DNA of 64,000 nt from HXMU1420-13 sp965228545. Lineage in GTDB: Bacteria > Bacteroidota > Rhodothermia > Balneolales > Balneolaceae. Positions within the stretch are counted from its first letter, which is position 1; the number at the start of each line of letters is the position of its first letter. The notes under the pieces are model-generated. The model saw nothing but the letters and a program-made list of their open reading frames with translations, did not search any database and had not been told where the DNA came from. The stretch covers positions 2,294,001-2,358,000 of the forward strand of contig OZ245822.1 in NCBI GenBank assembly GCA_965228545.1, given 5' to 3'. The translations under genes and the position numbers were made by a program. Below are positions 45,706 to 55,200 of this stretch, in pieces.

Positions 45706-46761
45706 ATGAAGACCATAAAAGGACCAGCTGTTTTTCTAGCTCAGTTTATTGATAACAAAGAACCTTTCAACTCACTCGACGGGTTGTGCAAATGGGCAGC
45801 AGATCTGGGGTACAAAGGGATCCAAATCCCAACCTTAGATTCGTGGCTTATCGATTTAGATAAAGCGGCAGAAAGTCAGACATATTGCGATGAATTGAAA
45901 GGTCGAGTAAAAGAATATGGGCTAGAAATCACAGAACTATCAACGCATTTACAAGGGCAGCTAGTGGCGGTTCATCCCGCATACGATTTGATGTTCGATA
46001 ATTTTGCCCCCGATGCCGTTAAAAACAACCCGGCAGCACGAACTGAGTGGGCGGTTGATCAAGTTAAAAAAGCAGCAATAGCCAGTAGGCGTTTGGGTAT
46101 TACGGCACATGCCACATTTTCGGGATCACTGCTTTGGCCTTATTTTCATCCTTGGCCACAACAACCTGATGGGCTGGTTGATCAGGGGTTTGAAGAATTG
46201 GCAAATCGATGGCTTCCTATATTGAATGTTTTTGAAGAAAACGGTGTGGATGCTTGTTACGAAATTCATCCCGGCGAAGATTTACACGATGGGGTAACTT
46301 TCGAGCGCTTTTTGAAGGCAACCGGTAATCATAGCAGAGCTAAAATTCTGTACGATCCAAGTCATTTTGTGCTTCAACAACTTGATTATCTTGCTTATAT
46401 CGACCATTACCATGAGTTTATCCGCTCTTTTCATGTTAAAGATTCGGAGTTTAAACCGAATGGAAGGAAGGGAGCATTTGGCGGTTATGGAACCTGGAAG
46501 CATCGTGCCGGCAGGTATCGGTCACCGGGCGATGGGCAAATCGATTTCAAAACTATTTTCACAAAATTAACCGAATATGGTTGCGATGTGTGGGCAGTAA
46601 TGGAATGGGAGTGTTGTATCAAAAGTCCTGAACAGGGTGCGCGAGAAGGTGCCGACTTTATTCGACGGCATATAATTGAAGCTACTACAAAGGTATTTGA
46701 TGATTTTGCCGGTGGTAATATCGATGCGGCTACCAACCGAAAAATATTAGGGCTCGATTAA
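45706..46761 (+). CDS. Sugar phosphate isomerase/epimerase (AP endonuclease 2-like TIM barrel)
   Basis: 351 residues with the xylose-isomerase-like TIM barrel. Likely metal ligands are Glu in CYEIHPGEDLHDG, Asp and His in LYDPSHFVLQQLDY and His in FHVKDSEF. A closing WAVMEWE segment also fits. It would interconvert the product of the dehydrogenase. The three-gene cluster is a typical sugar or cyclitol catabolism module; the exact substrate is unknown. Its 3' end overlaps a convergent gene by 4 bp. Confidence 0.9.
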   Translation: MKTIKGPAVFLAQFIDNKEPFNSLDGLCKWAADLGYKGIQIPTLDSWLIDLDKAAESQTYCDELKGRVKEYGLEITELSTHLQGQLVAVHPAYDLMFDNFAPDAVKNNPAARTEWAVDQVKKAAIASRRLGITAHATFSGSLLWPYFHPWPQQPDGLVDQGFEELANRWLPILNVFEENGVDACYEIHPGEDLHDGVTFERFLKATGNHSRAKILYDPSHFVLQQLDYLAYIDHYHEFIRSFHVKDSEFKPNGRKGAFGGYGTWKHRAGRYRSPGDGQIDFKTIFTKLTEYGCDVWAVMEWECCIKSPEQGAREGADFIRRHIIEATTKVFDDFAGGNIDAATNRKILGLD

Positions 46762-47384
46762 TCCGTAATTTCAGGTACGATTTCGGGCCAAAGTTGAACT
46801 TCATTTCCGTAAGGATCTTCGATGGTAACTTTATTAGCGAGCTGGATAAAGCGAGGGATAGTAAAGGTGTATTCGTTTCGGAAAGAAGCATCACAATCCT
46901 GATCTGGGGTAGTTTTAAACAGCCAAATGTGGAGATCGTTTGAAAATGTTTGTGGATGCTCTAATATAAATGTGTGCCCATCGTCACAACCCGAGTAGTT
47001 TACTGTAATGGTAAGTTCATCATTATCAACGATAGGCTCTGGTTCTGTTACCGAAATAGAGTAATCGTATCCAAATACATTATATCTAACCTCATCAATA
47101 ATTGGTATGGATGATAGTTGCGTTATCCATAGTGGTTCTGCGTTTTTTGGTACTTTTACGATGTATCCATTTCCAAGTGGTCGGTCGATTTCGAACTCCA
47201 AGTCTTCGGCTAGTTCTAGTATGTCTTGGTAGGATACCCCTCTCTCTAGGCGGATAAAAATTTCGCCTTCAATAAACTCTAGAGCTATTTCTGTTTCCTG
47301 GTTATTGGTAGTAAAGCATGCCGTAAGTGTAATTAACAGCAACGCCGCTAGGCTAAATCTTGATATCGTTGTTTGTAATGGCAT
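46758..47384 (-). CDS. Exported lipoprotein of unknown function
   Basis: 208 residues from ATG 47384 (the frame is open to 47456, but the shorter start gives a standard lipoprotein signal, ITLTAC with Cys at about 22). The mature part has an N-terminal segment with alternating charged and hydrophobic residues (FIRLERGVSYQDILELAEDLEFE) that resembles a peptidase-inhibitor or S8 propeptide-like fold, then a beta-rich part with LTITVNYSGCDDGHTF. Family uncertain. Confidence 0.6.
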   Translation of the reverse strand: MPLQTTISRFSLAALLLITLTACFTTNNQETEIALEFIEGEIFIRLERGVSYQDILELAEDLEFEIDRPLGNGYIVKVPKNAEPLWITQLSSIPIIDEVRYNVFGYDYSISVTEPEPIVDNDELTITVNYSGCDDGHTFILEHPQTFSNDLHIWLFKTTPDQDCDASFRNEYTFTIPRFIQLANKVTIEDPYGNEVQLWPEIVPEITD

Positions 47385-47439
47385 AATATTGAATCTCTCT
47401 ACTGCAACGCCAATTTTAGAATTATAGTGCCTGTTTAAG

Positions 47440-48837
47440 TTAATAAAATGGGCCACATACCAAAGCTTTTTTTACACCGGGAGCTAAGTGTTCAATTCCA
47501 CTGATTAATTGATCTTCACCGAGCAGTATTTCAGTAATCTGGCCGCTATATTTTATAGCTGTTTCGCGCATAAACCCCATCATTGGCCAACCCCATAATG
47601 CCGAAAATAAAATGCCGTTTTCTTCAAAATAAGGATTCGTAAGATAGGTGCATTCAATTACGTTTTCTACCGCACTTCTATTAGTTGCTGACCCACCAAT
47701 CAAATCAATAACTACTGTTCCATTATCAAGTAAATTCTTGGTGTGTTTTTTGGTGATTAAGAAGTTCTTTCCCCGCAGGTGTTTAGGTTGTTCAGCACCA
47801 TTAATAATCAAATCGGCATCTTCTATATACGCTTCAATACGATTGGCTTGAGTTTGATGTTTGCCAAGTATGCGAATCTCTTTAACACCTGCTTCATAGC
47901 ACTCGTGTATGGCGCCCATGCCTACATTTCCATAACCTAATACAGTAACTGTAGCTTTCTCAGGGTTAAGTGCTTTTGTACTTTTTTCTAATAATAATTC
48001 TAGGCCGTATCGAGCTCCTGCGCGACCCGTTTCGTGAAGGGCTTCGATTTTTCTTTTACCAAATTCTGGTGCCGGATTAACATGGCGATAATATCTGAGT
48101 GCTTGATCTCCATGTTGAGTGACGAACTGATTAACATCATAATAACGGACATTATGTTTTTCGAGCTCCTTAATGAGAGTAGGTACATCTTGAATAGTGG
48201 AGGAGTCGAATACAACCCGTATTTGTTCGTTTAATTCCCCTAAATCCTCGATGTTGCCATTTACGTGGTGCAATACAAGACTTTTTGGATTGTGATTCAT
48301 CAACCTTCGAATAACACCTGCCATTTTAGTGTTGTAACCAATCACATGAAACTGATCCTGATCAATTCCCGCAACTCTAAGATCCATTTCCACGCAATTA
48401 TCTGCGGCCATAGTGCCAAGTACCAATTCTCTGGGTAATTTCTCGGGAGATTGCACCACGTTTTCCATAGCAATTACATTTATTTGATGGTGTTTGAGTA
48501 GTTTTGCCCGATCTGGAAAAGAGTGAAAATGAGCCATACAAAATAAGGTGCTCCCGGCTTTCATTTTCGGGATGCTATCCATTGCCGGTCCCTTGAATTT
48601 TATTATCAGGTCTTTATTTAGATATAACTCTTCATGAGAAACTATGCTAGCGCCCGAAGTTTGGTATTCATCGTTCGAAAAGCCAACTCCCAATCCGGCG
48701 CCATCTTCAACCATTATAGTACACCCGGTATCCACTAATTTTTTAACATCAGCAGGAATTAATGCGACTCTTTTTTCTAGTGCACCGGGATTTTCAGGTG
48801 ATTCTACTTCTTTTGCAAGTCCAATAGTTTTATACAT
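47440..48837 (-). CDS. Alanine dehydrogenase/transhydrogenase-like NAD-binding protein
   Basis: 465 residues. The N-terminal block ENPGALEKRVALIPADVKKL with MVEDGAGLGVGFSNDEY is the AlaDh_PNT N-terminal signature. VTVLGYGNVGMGAI is the NAD-binding loop of the C-terminal Rossmann domain. At 465 residues it is about 100 longer than classical alanine dehydrogenase, with an insert between the two domains. It could be a saccharopine or lysine-type dehydrogenase relative. No neighbour fixes the substrate. Confidence 0.78.
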   Translation of the reverse strand: MYKTIGLAKEVESPENPGALEKRVALIPADVKKLVDTGCTIMVEDGAGLGVGFSNDEYQTSGASIVSHEELYLNKDLIIKFKGPAMDSIPKMKAGSTLFCMAHFHSFPDRAKLLKHHQINVIAMENVVQSPEKLPRELVLGTMAADNCVEMDLRVAGIDQDQFHVIGYNTKMAGVIRRLMNHNPKSLVLHHVNGNIEDLGELNEQIRVVFDSSTIQDVPTLIKELEKHNVRYYDVNQFVTQHGDQALRYYRHVNPAPEFGKRKIEALHETGRAGARYGLELLLEKSTKALNPEKATVTVLGYGNVGMGAIHECYEAGVKEIRILGKHQTQANRIEAYIEDADLIINGAEQPKHLRGKNFLITKKHTKNLLDNGTVVIDLIGGSATNRSAVENVIECTYLTNPYFEENGILFSALWGWPMMGFMRETAIKYSGQITEILLGEDQLISGIEHLAPGVKKALVCGPFY

Positions 48838-49251
48838 AGTTGTATGTTTTGAGGTCTGAGGCTGGGTAAAAAATCTGTGATAGGTTATAACAATTAGGTA
48901 AACATCTTGCCATTACTAATCTACTATATTTGTCCCGCATGATTTTGTGTAAAAGCCTATGCCTGATAATAGTCACGATCAAGCTCCATCTGCCTTTCGG
49001 AATTAAGTTATGGATTAAACAAATAATCCAATAATGCAACCTGAATGATATTAAGTTTTGAATTGTCAATAATTTATGAGAACTTTCATACAGCAAGTTA
49101 AAGGTCAGGTTTCGGTCTTTCAGTACAGTATTTGATTCCCTTCTCTAGTTTGTAAATAAAAATATCCGCACAGCCGATTAAGAATGTAATTCGCGGGCTC
49201 ATATTTCGTGAACAACTGTACCTGTGCAAACAAGTAATACAAGATTTAACA
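48838..49251. other. Long 5' region of the cold-shock gene
   Basis: 414 bp with no supported gene; short frames on the minus strand have no recognisable features. It is AT-rich. Cold-shock genes often carry long structured leaders that act as thermosensors, and this gap may hold such a leader, but no stable hairpin stands out by eye. Confidence 0.4.
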
Positions 49252-49461
49252 ATGGAATACGGTAAAGTAAAGTGGTTTAATGACGAAAAAGGATTCGGAT
49301 TTATAACCAGAAATGAAGGTGGCAACGACGTATTTGTACACCGCAATAATGTTGAAAACCTAGCTCATCATGAGTCGCTAAAAGACGGTGACGATGTAGA
49401 GTTTGCAGTTACAGAAACCCCAAAAGGTTTGAATGCAACTGAAGTTTACGTTCTCGAATGA
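49252..49461 (+). CDS. Cold-shock protein (CspA family)
   Basis: 69 residues, the classical single cold-shock domain. RNP1 is KGFGFI and RNP2 is DVFVHRNN, with KWFNDEKGFGF the usual start. It binds single-stranded RNA and DNA and melts structure at low temperature. It stands alone with a strong terminator just after the stop. Confidence 0.98.
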   Translation: MEYGKVKWFNDEKGFGFITRNEGGNDVFVHRNNVENLAHHESLKDGDDVEFAVTETPKGLNATEVYVLE

Positions 49462-49480
49462 TCGTAACATTTTATAAAAA

Positions 49481-49505
49481 AGCCGCTACTTTTATAGTAG
49501 CGGCT
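49481..49505 (+). terminator. Intrinsic terminator after cold-shock gene
   Basis: Perfect AGCCGCTAC / GTAGCGGCT stem (9 bp) with a 7-nt loop, followed by TTTTTT on the plus strand. A textbook terminator. Confidence 0.93.
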
Positions 49506-49538
49506 TTTTTTATGCATAAAATAAAAAGTGACTAGTAC

Positions 49539-51470
49539 TTAATTATTGTCATCAACAGAGCCAATAATCAACTCTTTTTCTATATAACCACCTCGAGTGG
49601 ATAGTATTTTAACAGTGCCTTTAGCTCCTTCAATGCCATTTAATGCTACAGTAAAGGTTGCACTTTTCGATTCACCAGCTTCGGTATATCCCAGATATAC
49701 GGTTTTATCGTAAAGTTCAGGTTTTAAAATTTGCACAGCAGCTTGTTCAAACCCTTTGGTTAATTCCTCCTCGAACTGAAGTTGAATACGATCTTCTTTC
49801 ACAATTTTAACCAATTGCGCTTGCTTCAGCGCAACCGGTAGATTTCCAGTATTCGAAATTTCTACAATTACCTCAAAGGTTGAATTATCAATCTTGTTCA
49901 CTTCTAAATTATCCAGTGTGATTTGAGGCAACTCAAGCGCCATTGCAAGATTAAATAAGGCCTGTTTTTCTGCCCAATGTTCCAGCATCCATGGTGGCCC
50001 ATTTTGGCTTAAGAATTTCGGATGAAAGCCACCGATTTCAACCTTTCCTAATGTGGGATGATCAAAAGCTTCCCACTCTCTGAATCCGTTTCCGTTGTTT
50101 TCTTCATCATCCCATCGGAGGGCGTCGTAATTGTCGTATACCCCATCGCCGTCATAATCTTTCATGGCACCATTGTTCCATAGTTCATCTCCATACCAAA
50201 TAGAGCCAAAGTAGAAATATCCAAAATCGGGACCATGCCCAAAAAGTGGACTTGGTTTGGATGGGTCGCCCGTTATGCGGTTAGTTGGGTAGCGTGTCAT
50301 GTACGTTTCATACACATCGCCTGCCCAAGGATACGCTGTAATCTCTAAACCTATTTGATCCAATCGTTCGTAAATAGCTAAATCTTCGGGGTACATTCGA
50401 TCGGTACTTTTCGATGTGGATGGAGGGCGTAAGTGCATCGGAACACGTGTATCCATTGAGTTTACTACCGATATGTTAGGATGAGAAAGCATCCAAAGTA
50501 CTACAGATCGAGATTCCGGTTCGCTAAGTGGTGCCGCTCCAGCGCCATATTGCGTATAGCCTCTACCGGTTAAATCGCCACCAATATCTGGGCGCCAATT
50601 TTCTGCATAATTGCGGTGTAAATCCAACCCACCCACACCATCTTCATTAAATTCACCATCACCATCGTTGTCGATACCCTCTGTATAAACAAAATGAGTG
50701 CCTTTTCCGGCAAGAACTCTTGTCATTAATCGGCCGGCCGGATCTCGTGGATCAATAATGTAATTCGCATCTTCAAGTTCATCTTTGGTTGCTTTTTTGC
50801 GAATAGAATAAATAACACCATCACCATCTAAATCTTCTTCATCATCTTCATCCAGTAACCCATCGCGATCATTATCGTGCGGCCGCACTGAGCTTCTATT
50901 TCGTTGAGCAGTGTGTAAATAGAGATTAGAGCCATCCGGGTTATTTTGTGGGCGTAAATAAATAGCCTTTGTATCGATAAGGTTGGTAATGGTGTCGTCT
51001 TTGCCATAATTTTCTAACAAATGCTTGGTTAACCAAAGAATAGACTCGCTGCTTGTAATTTCGCCACTATGGCGGCCTCCTTCGAAATATGCGGCCGGTT
51101 TGTCGGTGTCTTTTCCGGTTTCTTTATTGGTTATCGTCATTTGCAGAATTGGCCTGCCCTCAAAACTACGCTCAATTTCATAAAGGTCTACTATATGGGG
51201 ATATTCTTCGGCCCATTTTTTGTACCAGTGGTACATTACATCAACAGTATGGTAGGTGTCAAAAGTAAGGGTTTCACCGGGTGCATATTCTACTTCTGGG
51301 TGTATATGTTGAGGAAAAAAGCTAATCCCATGGCGCTCACCTTGTACTGTATAAGTAGTTGTATCGGTATCTGATTCAGGCCACGAGTGTGCCTTAAATG
51401 TTTTAACCTCTTGCGCGGTAGTGTGGATAGCAAATCCCATAATTAAGCTGAATAAAAGAAACCTTTTCAT
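49539..51470 (-). CDS. Exported M14 family metallocarboxypeptidase with Ca-binding loops
   Basis: 643 residues from ATG 51470 (signal peptide MKRFLLFSLIMGFAIHTTAQ; a longer frame runs to 51542). Zinc site: FEGGRHSGEITSSES gives the His and Glu ligands; YLRPQNNPDGSNLYLHT is the substrate-binding block. Inserted Asp-rich loops, such as DNDRDGLLDEDDEED, DNDGDGEFNEDG and DYDGDGVYDNYD, look like calcium-binding repeats. This domain order (peptidase with inserted Ca loops and a C-terminal beta domain) is typical of secreted members in Bacteroidota and Planctomycetota. Confidence 0.9.
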   Translation of the reverse strand: MKRFLLFSLIMGFAIHTTAQEVKTFKAHSWPESDTDTTTYTVQGERHGISFFPQHIHPEVEYAPGETLTFDTYHTVDVMYHWYKKWAEEYPHIVDLYEIERSFEGRPILQMTITNKETGKDTDKPAAYFEGGRHSGEITSSESILWLTKHLLENYGKDDTITNLIDTKAIYLRPQNNPDGSNLYLHTAQRNRSSVRPHDNDRDGLLDEDDEEDLDGDGVIYSIRKKATKDELEDANYIIDPRDPAGRLMTRVLAGKGTHFVYTEGIDNDGDGEFNEDGVGGLDLHRNYAENWRPDIGGDLTGRGYTQYGAGAAPLSEPESRSVVLWMLSHPNISVVNSMDTRVPMHLRPPSTSKSTDRMYPEDLAIYERLDQIGLEITAYPWAGDVYETYMTRYPTNRITGDPSKPSPLFGHGPDFGYFYFGSIWYGDELWNNGAMKDYDGDGVYDNYDALRWDDEENNGNGFREWEAFDHPTLGKVEIGGFHPKFLSQNGPPWMLEHWAEKQALFNLAMALELPQITLDNLEVNKIDNSTFEVIVEISNTGNLPVALKQAQLVKIVKEDRIQLQFEEELTKGFEQAAVQILKPELYDKTVYLGYTEAGESKSATFTVALNGIEGAKGTVKILSTRGGYIEKELIIGSVDDNN

Positions 51471-51526
51471 ATTCCTGAGTTGATTTGAGAAAGTGAAAAG
51501 GAAGGGAAGTTTTAGCAAATATAAAA

Positions 51527-51553
51527 GCCTCACCGGTATCACCCGGTTGAGGC
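51527..51553 (-). terminator. Terminator after the 51581-51988 gene
   Basis: GCCTCACCGG pairs with CCGGTTGAGGC, a 10-bp stem with one bulged base and a 6-nt loop. On the minus strand it is followed by TTTTATATTTG. It ends the short gene upstream of the M14 gene. Confidence 0.75.
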
Positions 51554-51580
51554 ATAGGGTACAGAATAAAAAGGTATAGG

Positions 51581-51988
51581 TTAAAAATAGCTGATGGTAG
51601 TAGTTAAGGTGCCCTGATAAGTGCCTCTTAAACTTGCAACATGATTACCAATATCGGCTCCAAGTTTAACGGAATGCACATCGTTAGAGGTAGTGGAGCT
51701 GCTATCAGAGCTGATGGTAATGCTTTCACCAAACTCGTTTGTAATTACAACCGATTCTTGATTCACTATTTGCGCGTCCATGTTTTTAGGGGTTGTAAAT
51801 TCAAACCCACCCTGTGTAACTGTATGGTCATCAAAATTAATATCAACTGCGTTTACTTCACTTAGGGTAACCCCGCTAATAACAGATACCGAAACATTCA
51901 TCACAGCTGTTGCAGACTTCTGAGCCAAAATATTTGTACTCACTAACAACAGTATGATGAATGTCCAGTATGTGTTAATTGCTCTCAT
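51581..51988 (-). CDS. Small exported beta-rich protein (DUF4402-like)
   Basis: 135 residues with a signal peptide (WTFIILLLVSTNILAQ). The mature chain is beta-rich with VMNVSVSVISGVTLSEVNAVDINFDD near the start and ISYF at the end, a layout close to DUF4402/SCPU-like secreted proteins such as minor pilus or matrix components. It is divergent from the giant surface-protein gene, which starts 294 bp away. Assignment is tentative. Confidence 0.6.
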   Translation of the reverse strand: MRAINTYWTFIILLLVSTNILAQKSATAVMNVSVSVISGVTLSEVNAVDINFDDHTVTQGGFEFTTPKNMDAQIVNQESVVITNEFGESITISSDSSSTTSNDVHSVKLGADIGNHVASLRGTYQGTLTTTISYF

Positions 51989-52175
51989 GACCAGTATGTT
52001 TTTTTTCTCTTGACTAGCTTGACGTTCTCTCTGGGAGCAATATATTAATATTTTCTAATATTAAAAAGTTTTAATAAACATTTTTTTTACTTCATTATTG
52101 ATGTAAGGAGTGTTAGTGTTTGATTTTATTAAAAAATATTGAAGTAAAAGATTTAAACTATTTTTTCGATCACGA

Positions 52176-52191
52176 CTACATACCTATGTAG
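52176..52191. promoter_or_regulatory. Palindrome in the divergent promoter region of the giant gene
   Basis: CTACATACCTATGTAG: a 7+7 perfect inverted repeat around 2 bp, about 92 bp before the giant gene's ATG. The surrounding 294-bp region between the two divergent genes is very AT-rich. It may be an operator for a dimeric regulator. Inference only. Confidence 0.4.
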
Positions 52192-52282
52192 TATTTGCGA
52201 TTTAGACCGATAAGTTTCCAAAATCAGTATGATCGCAACATTATTATCACTACAATACCATCGAACATTTAAGAGTTTTTTT

Positions 52283-55200
52283 ATGAAAGGGGTACTACTA
52301 CGAATAGGGTTGGCTGTTCTGCTTGCCGTAACTGTTGATACATTAAATGCACAAACTTTTGTGCTAAAACCTGCTGAACTACAAAAATCTGATGGGGGTT
52401 TTGCGGTAAAATTACTTCTCAAAAGGGATAAGGTGTTTCGTTTAACGTGGTTACAGCCTAATGAATCTTCGTTAAACCTTACCGGAGAGAATGCTCGGTT
52501 AATTGTGGGTAGAACACCAAACAACTATGGGTTACTCGATGAAAGTGTGTCGGGTACTAATGCAGAGTTTGTTGCTGACAATCTCGGCTTGACCCCGGGA
52601 AGGTATTATGCTAGGATCACTAATTCAGCCGAACGAACTACAACGGGTATACAATCAGATTTTGAAAATAATCCATCAGAGATTATTTACTCTAATGAAA
52701 TTCAGTTAATAATTGAGGCTACAGAAGCGCCGGCAATCACTGCACCTAGAGGTTCAATAAGCGATGCTTCTCCAGTTTTTCAGTGGACGGCTGTGTCAGG
52801 TGTTCCTTCCTACTGGATTATTCTTTCAAGTACACCTTTCGATATTATTGAAGATGAAAACGGAGAAGTTGCCATCGAGGGTGCAACCATCGTTTGGCAA
52901 TACATAACCAAAAATACAACGGCTGTATTTGGTGATATTAATACGTTGTCGCCTTTTAGCGATATTGCACCTCCATTAAATTCTGGACAGGAATACAGCT
53001 ATACCATATTAAATGTGTATGAAGAGAATAATCCTGGTTATACAAGTCCTGTTTTTGGTGGAATTGTGCCTTTTACTTTTGTTGACCCGGATGCAGTGCC
53101 AGTAACTAACTTATTAAGTCCTACAAATGAGGAAGTGTTTTTCTCTGAAGAAACACTAACATTTACATGGGATGAAGTGCCTGAAGCAACTAACTACACG
53201 GTAAACCTATTACAGATTGTAAAGCAACAAGGCATAGATGTTACCTTACCAATTTGGACCAGCACCACTACCAATACCTTAATAGAATATCCGGCACTAG
53301 AGAATTTGAAAAACGGGCGGTATCAATGGAACGTAACAACAAATAATAACAGTGGGGGTGGTTCAACCAGCGCGAGTAGGTTTTTCACTTATAGAATTGA
53401 AACGGGCGAATTCGGTGCAAGTATCCGTTCGAGCGATGATAATTCCATATTATTAGGTGTTGAACTCTCTGCTAGAGCTATTTCGGGTGGGGTAACGCCA
53501 TCTATTCCTTATTTTGTACAAAATAGTACCCACTATGATAGTCTAGTAGCTGGAACCTATGAGTTTAGTGCAACCAAAGAAGGGTTTGAGACGGGTAGAG
53601 GCGAGTACACCATACGTGACGATCAGCAGACATTATTCACTATAGAATTAAAGCCATTGCCATCAACTATTAATGGATTGGTTGTGGATGAGAATGGTGA
53701 TGTTGTAGCAGATGCTTTCGTACACATAACTTCAATTTCAAGCGATTTTGAAGACGAAATAGTGAGTGATATAAATGGCGAGTTTTCATTTCCATTAAAT
53801 CAAGGCAGTTATTCAGCAACGGTTAGCAAATCCGGGTATATAAGCGCTGATGAGCAAACCATCACCATTGGGTTAAATGAGCAAAGATCATTCGCAGAGT
53901 CGTTTGTTTTAGTAAATGATGAGGCTACCATTTCAGGTTATGTATTTAATGAAGACGGAGCAGCCATCCAGAGGGCAAAAGTATTTATCAGTAATGATGA
54001 CTTCACTTACGAAACTAATACTAACGGAGATGGGCTTTACCAGTTTACAGTTGCAAGTGGTAACTGGAATTTATCTTCCGAAAAAATAGGCTTTGTTAAA
54101 CCGGCTGATCAACCTATTACATTATCAACAGGGGATGTTCTTCAAAATCAGGATTTTGTCTTAACCGGAAATGCAAATCAGGTTTCGGGTTTTGTGAGAG
54201 AACAAATCACCAATAGTGATGGTTCAGTTGGTAGTACTATTTTTGAAGGGATTGAAGTAAAAGCTATTCCTAATGTTGGGGAACCAATTAGTACAATAAC
54301 CGGAAGGAATGGACAATATACTTTATCACTGAAAAGCGGTTCGTATACTATCGAAGCTGTAGAGGATAATTACACATCTAATGAAGAAAGGGAATTAGTA
54401 ATTGGTATCGCCGTTGGGGAAACGATTTCGGGAATGGATTTCGAGTTAATACCAAACCCTAGCTCTATTGCAGGTAGTATTACATTACCTGATGGCAATG
54501 GTGTAGCTGATGCTACTGTTTCGATTAACGGTGTGGGTTCTGTTGAAACTTCCGGTAGTGGTTTTTATGAAATTAGTGTGCCGGAAGGTCAGCATGAAAT
54601 TGTGGTAACAAAAACAGGTTTGGTGTCACCCGATCCGAGAACAATTTCTGTGGCAGTAGGGCAAGATTTAACAGGGGTGGATTTCCAAATGACACCAAAC
54701 GCCGGAACGGTAACCGGTAAAATAAGTGCGGGTGGTGAGCCATTATCGAATGTTCGTTTAACAGCCGTTAACACAAATTCAGGCAATACAAGATCGATTA
54801 CAAACAATCTAAATGGCACCTATTCATTTAACCTAAACGCAGGTAGTTGGTATATAAAAGCGAATAAGTCTGGTTTTATTACCGATTCGACCAATGTGTT
54901 AACTGTAGGGCCAGGGCAGCAACTTGTTAATCAAAATTTAACATTAGTTGAAAACTTGACCACGTTAAGAGGAACCATAACAGACGGTACTAATGCACTA
55001 AGAAATGCCACGGTAACCATTACAAGACCCAATGAGAATAGTTTTGAGCAAAGCACGGTAACACAGGTAAATGGTACGTATGCATTCTCGTTACCAGCCG
55101 GTTACATTTACACCATCCGATCTACAAAAAATGGTTATAAGTCGGAATCGAGTGTAACGGCATCATTAAATGCCGGCACAACCGTAATCTACGATTTTGC

